Origin: Thermotoga sp. 4484_232
GTDB taxonomy: Bacteria; Thermotogota; Thermotogae; Thermotogales; Thermotogaceae
Direction: 5' to 3'
Assembly (NCBI GenBank): GCA_002084985.1
Contig: MZGO01000001.1
Span: forward strand, 1-13,106
Length of the DNA stretch: 13,106 nucleotides
Positions 12,397-13,106 of this stretch are shown here, piece after piece. The position numbers and the translations under genes are program-made. Each line of letters opens with the position of its first letter. Position 1 is the stretch's first letter. The notes under the pieces were generated by a model that saw only the letters and a program-made list of their open reading frames with translations, was not told the origin of the DNA and made no database searches.

Positions 12397-13106
12397 TTGC
12401 CTGTATTGTTCCTAACGGGTAATGCAGATCTTTCCAAAGATGAGTATATCAAGAAAAAGGTGGAAGATCTGAAAGCAGATTATACAAGAATCCACCCGAA
12501 AGATACAGACAGAATCGAAAAGATCAGAAGATCCATACAGACACTCGGTATGTTCCTTCTCGGCATGTTGAAAGAGGTCCCGGAGACGGTACACGTTTTC
12601 ATAAGATCGACCAGAGGAATAAAGGGATATCAGAGTATATCCTTTGATCTACCGAAACCGTGGGAAAGGGAAAAGTGGATAGATTACGTGAAGAAAGCCT
12701 TCAAGAAGAAAGGGTTGAATATCGAAGATGACGCTGCTGAACTTTTCTTCTCCATGGTCGGGAGTGATGAGGGAAGGATAGAGAAGGAAATAGAGAAGTT
12801 GATGAATTATTGTGAAAGCGGTGTTGTCACAAGCGACGATGTGAAGAAGGTGGTTTACTTTTACGAACATCCTCCCCTCGATGAACTCTCTTTCTCCATT
12901 TCGGAGGGGAGGGTGGATAACGCTCATAGGGTACTGGATGAACTTCTGAAAATATCCGAGCCGATAGTCATAAGCTCTGTTCTTGCAAATCACTTCCTTG
13001 ACCTTTTCAAGATAGTGATGACCGTTCCGAAAAAGGAAAAGTACATATGGCCGGAAATCTCCAACATCTCAAAGTCCTTGAAGATACCGGTACCGAAGGT
13101 GGCAAG
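12397..13106 (+). CDS. holA: DNA polymerase III delta subunit (HolA), partial at right edge
   Basis: Delta opens the sliding clamp within the clamp-loader complex. The visible 236 residues start MPVLFLTGNADLSKDEYIKKK, the degenerate nucleotide-binding domain I. They continue through LLGMLKEVPETVHVFIRS, KPWEREKWIDYVKKAFKKKG and AAELFFSMVGSDEGRIEKEIEKL (typical delta domain II). Domain III begins with LDELSFSISEGRVDNAHRVLDELL and LANHFLDLFKI. GAGGTG (12385-12390) is 6 nt before TTG at 12397, but it abuts ATG at 12391 (two codons longer), which remains possible. Between TLGMF (about residue 53) and LLGMLKEVPE, the usual strand and helix of domain I (about 20 residues) seem to be missing. The gene runs off the window. 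Confidence 0.8.
   Translation, partial: MPVLFLTGNADLSKDEYIKKKVEDLKADYTRIHPKDTDRIEKIRRSIQTLGMFLLGMLKEVPETVHVFIRSTRGIKGYQSISFDLPKPWEREKWIDYVKKAFKKKGLNIEDDAAELFFSMVGSDEGRIEKEIEKLMNYCESGVVTSDDVKKVVYFYEHPPLDELSFSISEGRVDNAHRVLDELLKISEPIVISSVLANHFLDLFKIVMTVPKKEKYIWPEISNISKSLKIPVPKVA

Noticed and set aside
1..13106. CRISPR array, tRNA/rRNA genes, insertion sequences or phage genes.
   Set aside because: No regularly spaced repeats, tRNA-like clover patterns, transposase motifs or terminal inverted repeats were seen; almost all bases are assigned to compact host-type genes.

Overview
The window looks like a bacterial chromosome segment from a member of the Thermotogaceae, close to Thermotoga but clearly diverged from T. 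maritima. The reason is protein-level resemblance, recalled without a search, to several structurally studied T. maritima proteins: histidine kinase HK853, RbfA, TruB, the RibF FAD synthetase, EngB/YsxC, a DegV fatty-acid-binding protein and the ROK glucokinase. Genes are packed tightly, with ATGA/GTGA overlaps, frequent TTG/GTG starts and GGGGTG or GGAGGT ribosome sites.

Left block (1-6153, all minus strand, read right to left): a PAS/GAF-type sensor histidine kinase heads a compact cluster of HDOD protein, rbfA, truB, ribF, yajC and secD. It joins a sensory pair to ribosome maturation, tRNA pseudouridylation, flavin synthesis and Sec translocation. secD is broken: its first 272 codons end in a premature stop, and the C-terminal membrane half continues in another frame after about 30 conserved residues have been lost.

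Middle (6154-6652): a divergent promoter region, a cold-shock protein gene with its own sigma-A-type promoter and a perfect-palindrome terminator, then a TATAAT box for the next unit.

Right-hand plus-strand block (6653-10312): an unrecognised secreted protein with a Pro/Gln-rich stalk and two repeated domains, the ribosome-assembly GTPase engB, a 28-residue signal-peptide-like ORF ending in Glu-Trp-Trp, a membrane HD-GYP protein (predicted c-di-GMP phosphodiesterase) and a DUF5317-like membrane protein. The small ORF and HD-GYP gene appear to have their own promoter (TTGAAA-17-TAAAAT) followed by an unusual G-rich leader of about 95 nt. A hairpin can mask the HD-GYP ribosome site directly after the small ORF. 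This peptide/leader/HD-GYP unit is the best candidate here for an undescribed regulatory system.

Last part: a minus-strand unit (12351 to 10309) of a small two-helix membrane protein, ROK glucokinase and DegV. It converges on, and overlaps by 4 bp, the DUF5317 gene. Divergently, a DNA polymerase III delta subunit gene (holA) runs off the right edge; its N-terminal domain seems to lack about 20 residues.
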